Below are positions 52,814 through 61,756 of a DNA stretch of 64,000 nt, one piece after another. Where the stretch lies: positions 124,001-188,000 of the forward strand of contig CAWBKK010000002.1 of the NCBI GenBank assembly GCA_963789355.1, written 5' to 3'. The translations under genes and the position numbers were made by a program. The DNA is from Gaiellasilicea sp963789355 (lineage in GTDB: Bacteria; Actinomycetota; Thermoleophilia; Gaiellales; Gaiellaceae). The notes under the pieces were generated by a model. It had not been told where the DNA came from and ran no database searches. It saw only the letters and a program-made list of their open reading frames with translations. Position 1 is the stretch's first letter, and every line of letters begins with the position of its first letter.

Positions 52814-55648
52814 ATGTCCTCGGATCCGATCAGCTCGGACGAGCTCGCGTCGATCCTCCGCCACGTCGGCGACGGGATCACCGCTCAGGGGCCGGATGGC
52901 TCGCTCGTCTATGCGAACGACGCGGCGGCGCGGCTCTGCGGGCTCTCTTCGGCCGAGGAGATGCTGAGCCTGAGCGGCGCCGAGCTGCTCCAGCGCTTCG
53001 AGATCATCGGCACCGACCGGGAGCTGCTGCCGATCGAGCAGCTTCCGAACCGTCGGGCCTTCCTCGAGCGCACGCCCCAGGAGGGTGTGCTCGGATACCG
53101 CCAGCTGCCGGGCGGGGAGGAACGCTGGTCGGTCGTCCACGCCACGCCGACCTTCACGGAAGCCGGCGAGATCCGACTCGTGATCAACGTCTTCCATGAC
53201 GTCACAGACGAGCGGCACGCAGAGCAGCGGCTCCATTTCCTCGCCGAGACCGGAACGCTGCTCTCGGCTTCGCTCGACGTCGACTCGACGCTCGCGGAGC
53301 TCGCCGGCCAGCTCGTGCCGCGTCTCGCGGACTACTGCATCGTCGACCTCGTGGAGGGCGAGAGCGGACGCCTGCGACAGGTTGCGATCACCCATCGCGA
53401 CCCCGCGCGCGAAGACCTCCTGCGGACGCTGCGAGACCGGTACCCACCCGAGCGAAACCCCTCGCATCCGGTCACCGAGGTGCTCCGCAGCGGCGTTCCC
53501 TTCCTGGTCGAGGACGCCCGCGACGCGGCGCTCACGCGGGCCGCAGTCGACGACGAGCATCTGGCGCTCTACCGGGCGCTCGAGGCGACCTCGTACATCG
53601 TCGTGCCGCTCGAGGCTCGGGGCCGCATGCTCGGGACGATCTCCCTCGGGACCGGCGAGTCGGGGCGACGGTTCGGGCCGATCGACCTCGAGCTCGTCCA
53701 CGAGATCGCCCGACGCGCCGCGCTCGCGATCGACAACGCCCTGCTCTACCGCGTGGCGCAGGAGTCCTTCGCCCAGCTCGACACGCTGCTCGTCTCGGCA
53801 CCCGTCGGGATCGGCTTCTGGGACCGCGAGCTTCGGTTCGTCCGCGTCAACGATGCCCTGGCCCAGCTGAACAATGTCACCCCGCAGGACCACGTCGGGA
53901 GGACGCTCGCCGAGGTGATCCCGGATCTCGCCGCGCACCTGGAGCCGCTCTACCGCAGCGTGCTGGAGACGGGCGCCCCCGTCGTCCACGAGGAATCGAC
54001 GGACGAAGCGATCGCCGGCCCGGGCGACGCGCGGCACTGGCTCTCGAGCTACTACCCCGTCCGCGGTGAGGACGGGGAGACCACCGGCATCGGCGGCGTG
54101 ATCATGGAGATCACGGGGCAGAAGCGGGCGGACGCCCGGCTGCGCCTGCTCGCCGAAGCCGGTGAGCTGTTCTCGTCCTCGCTCGAGCAGGAGGAGATCC
54201 TGCAGCGCATCGCCCATGTCGTCGTGCCTCGGATCGCGGACGCCTGCAACATCTATCTCGCGCACGGCGATGCGCTGGATCGCGTTGCCTACGCGCATGT
54301 CGAGCCGGAACGCGAGCGGCTGATGCAGGCGATGCCGGACCACTACGTCGTCGGGTCGGATGCGCCGGAGCTGCTGCGTCGCGTGGTCGGGAACGGGGAG
54401 TCCCTGCTCGCCTCGACCCTGGAGCCGGAGCTTGTCGCCGCGCTCGAGAAGATCGGCGTCGACCGGGCTGCGTTCGAGCGGGTCGGGTCGCGCTCGATGA
54501 TGTTCGTCCCCTTCGTCTCGCGCGGCCGGACGCTCGGCGTGATCACGCTCGGCGCTCGCGAAGCGGGCCGGTACACGGAGTACGACCTCGAGCTCGTCCA
54601 GGAGCTGGCCGGCCGGGCATCGGCGGCGCTCGACAACGCGAGCCTCGTCGGGGAGCTCCGGCGGCGCGCGCAGGCGTCGCAGGCGCTCGAGTTCGTCGGC
54701 GACGGCGTCTTCCTCGTCGGACGCGACGGGATCGTGTTGCTCTGGAACCCGGCCGCCGCGCGGATCACGGGCCTCGCCGAGGAGCGGATCGTCGGCGCGA
54801 GTGCGGCAATCGAGCTTGCCGACTGGCCCCTGGGCCAGGGCGAGCGACCGCAGACGTTTCCCGTCGACGGGCCGCACGGTGAGCTGTGGCTCTCGCTGAC
54901 CGCGGCCGAGTTCCCGCACGGCACCGTCTACGCGTTCCGCGACCTCACCGAGGAGCGGACCGTCGAGCAGCTCAAGAGCGACTTCGTCTCGACCGTGTCG
55001 CACGAGCTGCGGACGCCGCTCGCCGCGATCTACGGCGCGGCGATGACGCTCCAGCGGAGCGATGTCCAGCTCAACGACGCCCAGCGGGCGGGGATGCTCG
55101 AGGTGATCGCAGGCGAGTCGGAGCGGCTGGCGCGGATCGTCAACGACATTCTGCTCGCGAGCCGGCTCGACTCCGGAGCTGCGACCGTCGAGATCGGCAG
55201 GACGGACGCTGCGGAGGTGGCCAGGAGCGTGCTCGCGGCCGCGGAGGCGCATCTGCCGCCGGGCGTCGAGCTCGGCCTCGCCGTCCCGGAGCCGTCGCCG
55301 CAGGTCGCCGCCGACCCGGATGGGCTGCGGCAGGTGCTCGTCAACCTGGTCGAGAACGCGGTCAAGTACTCCCCGAACGGCGGCCTCGTCGAGCTCGAGC
55401 TGGCACGGGCGGACGGCCGTGTCCGCTTCGCCGTCCGCGACCGCGGCCTCGGCATCCCGGCCTCGGAGCACGAACGGATCTTCGAGAAGTTCTTCCGGCT
55501 CGATCCGAACCTCTCGCGCGGCGTCGGCGGCACCGGGCTCGGCCTCTACATCTCCCGCGAGCTCGTGCGCCGGATGGGCGGCCGGATTCGGGTCGATTCG
55601 GAGCCGGGCCGCGGCTCCACATTCTCGTTCGAGCTGCCGCTCGCCTAG
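52814..55648 (+). CDS. multi-PAS/GAF sensor histidine kinase
   Basis: 944 residues, no membrane segments. Order: PAS (~10-125), GAF (~140-305), PAS (~315-430, FWDRELRFVRVNDALAQLN), GAF (~440-600), PAS (~610-705, ALEFVGDGVFLVGRDGIVLLWNPAA), HisKA with His730 in VSHELRTPLAAIYG, and HATPase (NLVENAVKYS, DRGLGIP, GGTGLGLYISREL). A cytosolic sensor with several ligand domains; no response-regulator gene is adjacent, so it is an orphan. ATG 52814 chosen over TTG 52787. Confidence 0.92.
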   Translation: MSSDPISSDELASILRHVGDGITAQGPDGSLVYANDAAARLCGLSSAEEMLSLSGAELLQRFEIIGTDRELLPIEQLPNRRAFLERTPQEGVLGYRQLPGGEERWSVVHATPTFTEAGEIRLVINVFHDVTDERHAEQRLHFLAETGTLLSASLDVDSTLAELAGQLVPRLADYCIVDLVEGESGRLRQVAITHRDPAREDLLRTLRDRYPPERNPSHPVTEVLRSGVPFLVEDARDAALTRAAVDDEHLALYRALEATSYIVVPLEARGRMLGTISLGTGESGRRFGPIDLELVHEIARRAALAIDNALLYRVAQESFAQLDTLLVSAPVGIGFWDRELRFVRVNDALAQLNNVTPQDHVGRTLAEVIPDLAAHLEPLYRSVLETGAPVVHEESTDEAIAGPGDARHWLSSYYPVRGEDGETTGIGGVIMEITGQKRADARLRLLAEAGELFSSSLEQEEILQRIAHVVVPRIADACNIYLAHGDALDRVAYAHVEPERERLMQAMPDHYVVGSDAPELLRRVVGNGESLLASTLEPELVAALEKIGVDRAAFERVGSRSMMFVPFVSRGRTLGVITLGAREAGRYTEYDLELVQELAGRASAALDNASLVGELRRRAQASQALEFVGDGVFLVGRDGIVLLWNPAAARITGLAEERIVGASAAIELADWPLGQGERPQTFPVDGPHGELWLSLTAAEFPHGTVYAFRDLTEERTVEQLKSDFVSTVSHELRTPLAAIYGAAMTLQRSDVQLNDAQRAGMLEVIAGESERLARIVNDILLASRLDSGAATVEIGRTDAAEVARSVLAAAEAHLPPGVELGLAVPEPSPQVAADPDGLRQVLVNLVENAVKYSPNGGLVELELARADGRVRFAVRDRGLGIPASEHERIFEKFFRLDPNLSRGVGGTGLGLYISRELVRRMGGRIRVDSEPGRGSTFSFELPLA

Positions 55649-55655
55649 AACGAGA

Positions 55656-55679
55656 AGAGGCGGCCCCCAGGCCGCCTCT
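55656..55679. terminator. bidirectional terminator hairpin
   Basis: Perfect 10-bp stem AGAGGCGGCC/GGCCGCCTCT with a CCCA loop, 8 nt after the histidine kinase stop and before the end of the convergent gene at 55706. No long T-run follows on either strand, as often in high-GC actinobacteria. Confidence 0.75.
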
Positions 55680-55705
55680 CGCTCAAGAGCTGAACCGCAG
55701 CGGTG

Positions 55706-55927
55706 TTAGACGCGCGGGCCGTCCTCGACGTAGGTGGTGCGCCGAGTCGAGCCGCCGACGCCGCCCCACGACGACCAGAAGATCATCGAGAGCACGAGGC
55801 CGAGAGCGCCGACGACCATCAGGATGACGCCGATCGTCTGCAGCTCGAGGCCGGAAACCGAGGCGTTGACCGCCCAGGTCAGAATTGCGCCGATTGCGAT
55901 CAGAAAGATGCTGACTCCGAGACCCAT
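55706..55927 (-). CDS. small two-helix membrane protein, DUF6458-like
   Basis: 73 residues: two helices (SIFLIAIGAILTWAVNASV and TIGVILMVVGALGLVLSMIFW) and a polar tail with RRTTYVEDGP. Matches the pattern of DUF6458 proteins of actinobacteria, function unknown. Strong Shine-Dalgarno AGGAGG 9 nt before ATG. The 114 bp between it and coxB presumably carry both promoters; I cannot place them firmly. Confidence 0.82.
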   Translation of the reverse strand: MGLGVSIFLIAIGAILTWAVNASVSGLELQTIGVILMVVGALGLVLSMIFWSSWGGVGGSTRRTTYVEDGPRV

Positions 55928-56041
55928 TTTGCTGTCCTCCTGTTGACGGGGGATAACGAGTTGCGTGGTGCCCGGATGTCCGGGTCATCTATCGAACGTT
56001 GGAAGCGCCGGATCGGGTACGGGTTATGTAGGCTCGCCGCG

Positions 56042-57037
56042 GTGCGCAGGGGCTCGATCGTCCGCATCACGATCTACGGCATTCTCGCGGGAATCTTCGC
56101 GTCGCTGGTCGCCGTCCTCGTTCCCTGGCTGCCCACCTCGGCCTCCGAGGAGATGGACCGGATCGAGTTCACGTTCTGGTTCACGACGATCATCTGCATC
56201 GCCGTCTTCGCCGTCGTCGCCGCTGCGATCATCTACTCGGTTCTCAAGTTCCGAGTCCAGCCCGAAGACGACTCGGACGGCCCGCCGATCCACGGCCACA
56301 CCGGGCTCGAGATCGTCTGGACGGCGGTTCCGGCCGTCCTCGTCACCGCGATCTCGATCGTCAGTGCCGTCGTGCTCGCCAAGAACGACGACGCCGGCCC
56401 GAACCCGATCCGGATCGCCGTCACCGCGCAGCAGTTCGCCTGGAAGTTCGAGTATCCGGGCGACTCGCCGCGCACAGCCGGCGAGCTCGTCCTTCCGGTC
56501 GACAAGCCCGTCAAGCTGACCCTCCGCTCGCTCGACGTGATCCACTCGTTCTGGGTCCCCGAGTTCGGGCAGAAGTCCGATGCCGTGCCCGGGATCGAGA
56601 CGACGCTCGTGATCACGCCGAACCGGACCGGGGAGTTCTCGATCGTCTGCACCGAGCTGTGCGGCCTCGGTCATGCCCTGATGCGCGCTCCGGTTCGCGT
56701 CGTCCAGCAGGCCGAGTACGAGGAGTTCCTGGCCGGGCCCCCGCCCGGTCCGGGCGGCGACGAGAACTCGGGCGAGGCGGTCTTCACCACCGCCGGCTGC
56801 GGGGGCTGCCACGCCTTCGAGCCCGCGGGCTCAGACGCGCAGGTGGGTCCCGACTTGAACACGATCGACTTCGGCGGGCAGCCCGTCGAGGAGTACCTGC
56901 GCGAGTCGATCGTCGACCCGAACGAGAAGATCGCGTCGGGCTACCAGTCGGGCGTGATGCCCGCCACCTACGAGAGCTCGCTCACCGACGAGCAGCTCGA
57001 CGCGCTCGTGCAGTATCTGGTCGAGGGCCAACAGTGA
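56042..57037 (+). CDS. coxB: cytochrome c oxidase subunit II with fused cytochrome c (caa3)
   Basis: 331 residues. Two N-terminal helices (VRITIYGILAGIFASLVAVLVPWL and FWFTTIICIAVFAVVAAAIIY), the cupredoxin domain with CuA ligands IHSFWVPE and Cys203/Cys207/His211/Met214 in CTELCGLGHALM, then a C-terminal cytochrome c domain (~240-331) with heme motif CGGCH at 253-257. Fusion of CuA and cytochrome c defines caa3 oxidases. GTG start; GTGA overlap with ctaD. Confidence 0.93.
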   Translation: MRRGSIVRITIYGILAGIFASLVAVLVPWLPTSASEEMDRIEFTFWFTTIICIAVFAVVAAAIIYSVLKFRVQPEDDSDGPPIHGHTGLEIVWTAVPAVLVTAISIVSAVVLAKNDDAGPNPIRIAVTAQQFAWKFEYPGDSPRTAGELVLPVDKPVKLTLRSLDVIHSFWVPEFGQKSDAVPGIETTLVITPNRTGEFSIVCTELCGLGHALMRAPVRVVQQAEYEEFLAGPPPGPGGDENSGEAVFTTAGCGGCHAFEPAGSDAQVGPDLNTIDFGGQPVEEYLRESIVDPNEKIASGYQSGVMPATYESSLTDEQLDALVQYLVEGQQ

Positions 57038-58989
57038 CCGACGTCATCCAGACACACCACGCCGATCATCATTCCGCCCCGCCTCGCCGCGGGGTCGAGC
57101 ATCTGAGGAAGCCGGGCTTCATCCGGGCGGCCTGGATGACCCCGCTCTTCTGGGCGCTCGGTGCCGGGATCGTCCTGTTCTTCCGCTGGCTCGGCCACTA
57201 CGACCCGGCCTGGGACTGGATGGTGATCACGGTGGTCGGCTTCCTCACGACCGCCCCGATCGGCTTCCTCGCCGGGATCGGCTCGTTCGACTACTGGCTC
57301 TACTACATCTCCGGGCGCCCGACCCGAGAGGAAGACCACTCCGGCCATGGCGCCTACAGCTGGCGCGACTACTTCAAGGTCAACACCGACCACAAGGTGA
57401 TCGGCGTCCAGTACCTCGTGACGACGTTCTTCTTCTTCATCGCAGGCGGCCTGATGGCGATGATCTTCCGGGCCGAGCTGGCGAACCCGGACATGCAGTT
57501 CGTCGACACGCAGACGTTCAACGGGCTCGTCTCGGAGCACGCTGCGCTGATGATCTTCCTCTTCATCATCCCCGCCTTCGCCGGCCTCGCGAACTTCGCC
57601 GTCCCGCTGATGCTCGGCGCGCCGGACATGGCCTTCCCGCGCCTGAACGCGCTCTCGTACTGGCTGCTGCCGATCGCCGGGATCATGTTCCTGGCCGCGT
57701 TCCTCGCTCCCGGCGGGGCGTTCGGCGCCGGCTGGACGGGGTACGCGCCGCTCGCGGTCGAGGGCACCGACGGCAACATCTTCTTCCAGATGGGCGTCCA
57801 GTGGGCCGGCGCCTCCTCGATCATGACCGCGCTCAACTTCCTGGTCACGATCATCACGATGCGCGCGCCCGGGATGACCTTCTGGCGGATGCCGCTGCTC
57901 GTCTGGGCGAACTTCACGACCTCCCTGCTCGTCGTGATCGCGACCCCGTTCATCGCCGGCTCCCAGTTCTTCGCCCTCTTCGACCGGGTGATGCACACGA
58001 ACTTCTTCAACGTCTCCGAGGGCGGCTATGTGCTCGGCTACCAGCACATCTTCTGGTTCTACTCGCACCCGGCCGTCTACATCATGATGCTGCCCGGCTT
58101 CGGGATCATCTCGGAGGTGATCGCGGTGATGAGCCGCAAGCCGGTGTTCGGCTACCGGCTGATGGCGTTGTCGCTGATGGCCATCCTCGTGCTCGGCTTC
58201 TCGGTCTGGGCGCACCACATGTTCGTGGCCGGAATGGCGCCGTGGCTGCGCGTCCCGATGATGGTCACCTCGATGATCATCGCCGTGCCGACGGGGATCA
58301 AGATCTTCTCCTGGCTCGCGACCATGTGGGAGGGGAAGCTCCATTTCCGGACGCCGATGCTGTTCGCGCTCGGATTCCTCTCGATGTTCGTGCTCGGCGG
58401 CCTCTCGGGCATCTTCCTCGCGTCGGTGCCGATCGACATCGCCGCCTCGGACACCTACTTCATCGTCGCCCACATCCACTACGTGCTCTTCGGCGGCTCC
58501 GTCTTCACGATCTTCGCGGGGATCTACTACTGGTTCCCGAAGATGACCGGCCGGATGTACAACGAGCGGCTGGGCAAGCTCCACTTCTGGCTCACCTTCA
58601 TCGGCTTCAACGGCACCTTCTTCCCGATGCACTGGGTCGGGCTGCAGGGGATGCCGCGCCGGGTGGCGGACTACTCGGAGCAGTTCGGAGACTGGAACAT
58701 GGTCATCTCGATCTTCTCGTTCCTGCTCGGGGCGTCGACGATCATCTTCTTCTACAACGTGATCGTCAGCTGGACCCGCGGTGCGCCGGCGGGCTCGAAC
58801 CCGTGGCGGGCGCTGACGCTCGAGTGGCAGGTGACCTCACCGCCGCCGGTCTTCAACTTCGACGAGATCCCGCAGGTCGTGGGCAGCCCCTACGAGTACG
58901 GCGTCCCCGGCGCGCGCCATGCCGTGCTGAACGGCGGTGCCCACGTCGAGCTGCCCGGCAAAGCACACGAGGAGGAGGTCGTCCGGTGA
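57034..58989 (+). CDS. ctaD: cytochrome c oxidase subunit I, A2 type
   Basis: Catalytic subunit reducing O2 to water and pumping protons, 651 residues. Two extra helices at the N-terminus (~33-95), then the 12-helix core. Heme a His in GLVSEHAALMIFLF; CuB site with Tyr343-Ser344-His345-Pro-Ala347-Val-Tyr349 (YSHPAVY) and the His pair in WAHHMFVAGM; heme His pair in VAHIHYVLFGG. The YSHPxV motif, lacking the Glu of HPEV, marks the A2 subfamily. GTG start. Confidence 0.95.
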   Translation: MTDVIQTHHADHHSAPPRRGVEHLRKPGFIRAAWMTPLFWALGAGIVLFFRWLGHYDPAWDWMVITVVGFLTTAPIGFLAGIGSFDYWLYYISGRPTREEDHSGHGAYSWRDYFKVNTDHKVIGVQYLVTTFFFFIAGGLMAMIFRAELANPDMQFVDTQTFNGLVSEHAALMIFLFIIPAFAGLANFAVPLMLGAPDMAFPRLNALSYWLLPIAGIMFLAAFLAPGGAFGAGWTGYAPLAVEGTDGNIFFQMGVQWAGASSIMTALNFLVTIITMRAPGMTFWRMPLLVWANFTTSLLVVIATPFIAGSQFFALFDRVMHTNFFNVSEGGYVLGYQHIFWFYSHPAVYIMMLPGFGIISEVIAVMSRKPVFGYRLMALSLMAILVLGFSVWAHHMFVAGMAPWLRVPMMVTSMIIAVPTGIKIFSWLATMWEGKLHFRTPMLFALGFLSMFVLGGLSGIFLASVPIDIAASDTYFIVAHIHYVLFGGSVFTIFAGIYYWFPKMTGRMYNERLGKLHFWLTFIGFNGTFFPMHWVGLQGMPRRVADYSEQFGDWNMVISIFSFLLGASTIIFFYNVIVSWTRGAPAGSNPWRALTLEWQVTSPPPVFNFDEIPQVVGSPYEYGVPGARHAVLNGGAHVELPGKAHEEEVVR

Positions 58990-59840
58990 GCGCGGAGCGG
59001 CGGAAGATCCTCGTTGTCGCGAACGAGACGCTGACCGGGGACGAGCTGCTCGACGCCGTCCGGGCGAAGGCGGGTGACTCCGACGCGCTCGTCGTCGTGA
59101 TCGCGCCGGTGAATGCGCCCCGCGAGGGGTACGTCGTGTACGACAACACCCGCCGCGCGGCCGCGGGCCGAAGGCTCGACCGGACACTCGCTTCCTTCCG
59201 CGAGGCCGGGATCGCCGCAGCCGGGCACGTGGTCGACAACGACCCGCTGACGGCGGTGAAGGACGCGATCGCGGTCGAGGAGCCCGACGAGCTGATCGTC
59301 TCCACCCACCCCGAGGCCAAGTCGGGCTGGCGGCGTCGCAACCTGCTCGACGAGATCCGCAAGGCCGCCGGCGCGATCCCGGTCGAGCACGTCGTCTCGG
59401 ACGTCGCGGCGCGCGTGGGCGCGGAGAACGTCCTCGTCGTCGCGAACGAGACCGTGCTGGGCGAGGCGCTCCTCGACCGGATCCGCGAGAAGGCGCACGG
59501 CGGCGAGCGGACGACCTTCCTGATCATCTCGCCGCAGAGCGATCCGACCCAGGGCTCCCACCCGGAGGCGGAGCGCCGCTTGCGCCAGGTGCTGACGCAA
59601 CTGCGCGCCGAGGGGATCGAGGTCCACGGCCAGGTGGCGCATCCGGATCCGTTCACGGCCGCGATGCACGCCGTCCGGGACGAGAAGGTCGACTCCATCC
59701 TCGTCTCCACCTTCCCCGAGCAGCGCGGCTCGTCGTGGCTCCGCCGCGATCTCGTCGGCCGGCTCACGAGCGAGGCGAAGGTGCCGGTCGAGCACGTCGT
59801 CGTCGAGCCGAGCAGCGTCGGAGCCGAGGCGCACGCATGA
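58986..59840 (+). CDS. tandem universal-stress-like protein within the oxidase operon
   Basis: 284 residues made of two similar alpha/beta domains. Domain 1 (~5-130) begins RKILVVANETLTGDELLDAV, domain 2 (~140-275) begins ENVLVVANETVLGEALLDRI; each ends with a DELIVSTHPE or DSILVSTFPE strand, then a W(L)RR helix and PVEHVVV. Usp-like fold is inferred; the usual G2xG9G(S/T) ATP loop is not obvious. Overlaps ctaD (GTGA) and ctaE (ATGA), so tightly co-translated with the oxidase. Function unknown. Confidence 0.78.
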   Translation: MSAERRKILVVANETLTGDELLDAVRAKAGDSDALVVVIAPVNAPREGYVVYDNTRRAAAGRRLDRTLASFREAGIAAAGHVVDNDPLTAVKDAIAVEEPDELIVSTHPEAKSGWRRRNLLDEIRKAAGAIPVEHVVSDVAARVGAENVLVVANETVLGEALLDRIREKAHGGERTTFLIISPQSDPTQGSHPEAERRLRQVLTQLRAEGIEVHGQVAHPDPFTAAMHAVRDEKVDSILVSTFPEQRGSSWLRRDLVGRLTSEAKVPVEHVVVEPSSVGAEAHA

Positions 59841-60445
59841 GCGCGCACGCCGAGCCCGGCGCCGGACACCACGGCCCGCCGATCGCCAACCAGAGCTCGC
59901 GGGTCAGCTCGACCGTGCTCGGGATGTTTCTCTTCATCGCCTCGGAGGCGATGCTCTTCGGCTCCTTCTTCACGGCGTACTTCTTCGCCCGCGTCGTCAA
60001 CCCGGACGCGCAGCCGTGGCCGCTGCCGCCGTTCCATCTCCCGGTCTTCGTCGCCGGCGTCAACACCGCGGTCCTGCTGACGTCGAGCTTCACGATGCAC
60101 TGGGCGCTGCAGTCGATCAAGCGAGGCAACCGGACGGGAATGAAGGCCGGGCTCGTGCTGACGCTGCTGATGGGGCTCGCGTTCCTGCTCACGCAGATGC
60201 TCGAGTACGCGCGGATCGGCTTCAACCCCGGCGACGGGGCGTTCGGCTCGATCTTCTTCGGGCTCACCGGCCTGCACGGCGCCCACGTCTTCGTCGGCCT
60301 GACGCTGCTGACGGTCGCCACCGTGCGCGCGTTCCGCGGCCACTTCACGCCCGAGCACCACCATGGAGTCGAGCTCCCGGGAATCTACTGGCACTTCGTC
60401 GACGTAATGTGGATCGTGGTCTACGCGACGATCTACCTGTTGTAA
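59837..60445 (+). CDS. ctaE: cytochrome c oxidase subunit III
   Basis: 202 residues, five helices, the short form of the subunit. VLGMFLFIASEAMLFGSFFTAYFF, the TQMLEYARIGF loop, FFGLTGLHGAHVFVGLTLL and the end YWHFVDVMWIVVYATIYLL are standard. It stabilises subunit I and its proton entry path. Followed after 6 nt by the 60452 gene. Confidence 0.93.
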   Translation: MSAHAEPGAGHHGPPIANQSSRVSSTVLGMFLFIASEAMLFGSFFTAYFFARVVNPDAQPWPLPPFHLPVFVAGVNTAVLLTSSFTMHWALQSIKRGNRTGMKAGLVLTLLMGLAFLLTQMLEYARIGFNPGDGAFGSIFFGLTGLHGAHVFVGLTLLTVATVRAFRGHFTPEHHHGVELPGIYWHFVDVMWIVVYATIYLL

Positions 60446-60451
60446 GGAGCC

Positions 60452-61099
60452 ATGGCGCGCAACCCGTTCCGCAGCGAGGCAGAGGCATACCGCTTTCTCC
60501 TGCTCACGGTCGGGTACTTTGCGCTGATCGTCGTCGGCGCGTCGATCGCGACGTGGCTCGGGGTCGTCGTCTTCGTCGCCTTGACCGCGACGGCAGTCGT
60601 GCTCTGGCTCCGCTCGCGCTCCAACGAGCCGGTGCTGCGGCCGTCCGTCCGGCCGCGCTCCGGAGCCGAGGACGAGCGGCGGATCCTCGTGATCGCGAAC
60701 GAGACCGTCGGTGGCGAGGAGTTGCTGGCGATCCTGCGCCGGAAGTCCGAAGGCGTCAGCGAGGAGGTGCTCGTCGTCTGCCCCGCCTTGAACTCGCAGG
60801 TGCGCACGTGGGCCTCGGACGAGGACGGAGCGCGGGCCGCCGCGCAGCAACGGCTCGACGCGAGCCTCGCGCGGCTTCGTCAGGACGGCGTGCAGGCGAG
60901 CGGCGAGGTGGGGGACGGCGACCCGCTCCAGGCGCTCGAGGACGCCGTCCGCACGTTCGGTCCGGACGAGATCGTGATCTCGACGCATCCGGAGGGCCAC
61001 TCCAACTGGCTCGAGCGCGACGTCGTCGGCGCCGCCCGCGACCGCTTCGACGTCCCGATCACACACGTCGTCGTCGACCTCGACGCGACGCCCTCCTGA
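60452..61099 (+). CDS. two-helix membrane protein fused to a Usp-like domain
   Basis: 215 residues. N-terminal ~65 residues have two helices (FLLLTVGYFALIVVGASIATWL and VVVFVALTATAVVLWL), the size and place of a small subunit IV of the oxidase. Residues ~75-212 are a third copy of the Usp-like domain: RRILVIANETVGGEELLAIL, DEIVISTHPEGHSNWLERDVV, PITHVVVDL. Shine-Dalgarno AAGGAG 5 nt before ATG. Last gene of the caa3 operon; tethers the domain at the membrane. Function unknown. Confidence 0.8.
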   Translation: MARNPFRSEAEAYRFLLLTVGYFALIVVGASIATWLGVVVFVALTATAVVLWLRSRSNEPVLRPSVRPRSGAEDERRILVIANETVGGEELLAILRRKSEGVSEEVLVVCPALNSQVRTWASDEDGARAAAQQRLDASLARLRQDGVQASGEVGDGDPLQALEDAVRTFGPDEIVISTHPEGHSNWLERDVVGAARDRFDVPITHVVVDLDATPS

Positions 61100-61100
61100 C

Positions 61101-61151
61101 CCGGACACGTCCGCGTCGGACCTGGCCAGGGTCTGACCCCGGACAGGTCCG
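61101..61151. repeat. REP element upstream of the transposase
   Basis: Palindromic sequence with core CGGACCTGGCCAGGGTCTGA (61117-61136) followed by CCCCGG. GGACAGGTCC and GGACCTGGCC lie in opposed orientation. It shares the core with 61707-61732 on the other side of the transposase gene. Confidence 0.85.
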
Positions 61152-61196
61152 TAAGTGACGGTTTCGTTCCGCGGCTGTCGTCAGTACCGTCGAAGA

Positions 61197-61691
61197 GTGG
61201 GACGAGAAGAGCGCGTCGAGATCGTGAACGGCGTCTACCACGTCACCCAGCACGCGACGGGAGAGGAGATCTTCTACCGCGACGCGTTCGACCGGTTCTT
61301 CTTCGAGGGCCTGCTCGGCCGAGCTCTCGATCGTTTCTCTTGGGAGCTCCACGCGTACTGCCAGGTCGACAACCACTATCACCTGCTCGTGCAGATTCGA
61401 GAGCTCACCCTCGCGCGCGGGATGCAGTTCCTCGATTCCTCCTATGTGCAGGGATTCAACCAGCGGCACGGGCGGAAGGGGACGCTGGTGCAAGGGCGAT
61501 ACGGAGCGCGGTTGGTCGATACACCGGCGTACTACCTCGAGTGCCTCGCCTACATCGCTATGAACCCGGTCAAGGCGGGTCTGTGCCGGCGGCCGGAGGA
61601 TTGGGAGTGGAGCAGCTACGGCGGGACGGGCACCCTCGCGCGCAAGCCGGAGCAGATCCTGCGCGACTTCATCGACATCTCGCTCGCGTGA
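61197..61691 (+). CDS. REP-associated tyrosine transposase (RAYT, Y1 family)
   Basis: About 164 residues. VEIVNGVYHVTQHATG at the start, HUH motif in VDNHYHLLVQI, catalytic Tyr region in YLECLAYIAMNPVKAGLC, WSSYGG near the end. These single-copy domesticated IS200/IS605 relatives act on REP palindromes, and two such palindromes flank the gene. GTG 61197 is where family similarity begins; the frame is open to GTG 61155. Confidence 0.9.
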   Translation: MGREERVEIVNGVYHVTQHATGEEIFYRDAFDRFFFEGLLGRALDRFSWELHAYCQVDNHYHLLVQIRELTLARGMQFLDSSYVQGFNQRHGRKGTLVQGRYGARLVDTPAYYLECLAYIAMNPVKAGLCRRPEDWEWSSYGGTGTLARKPEQILRDFIDISLA

Positions 61692-61693
61692 GA

Positions 61694-61750
61694 AACCTGT
61701 CCCTTGCGGACCTGGCCGGGGTCTGACCCCGGGCACGTCCCGTTCGGACG
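61694..61750. repeat. REP element downstream of the transposase
   Basis: Core CGGACCTGGCCGGGGTCTGA (61707-61726) then CCCCGG, differing by one base from the upstream copy, flanked by ACCTGTCCC and GGCACGTCCC. Same orientation as 61101-61151. It may also help end transcription between convergent genes. Confidence 0.85.
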
Positions 61751-61756
61751 GATCGG

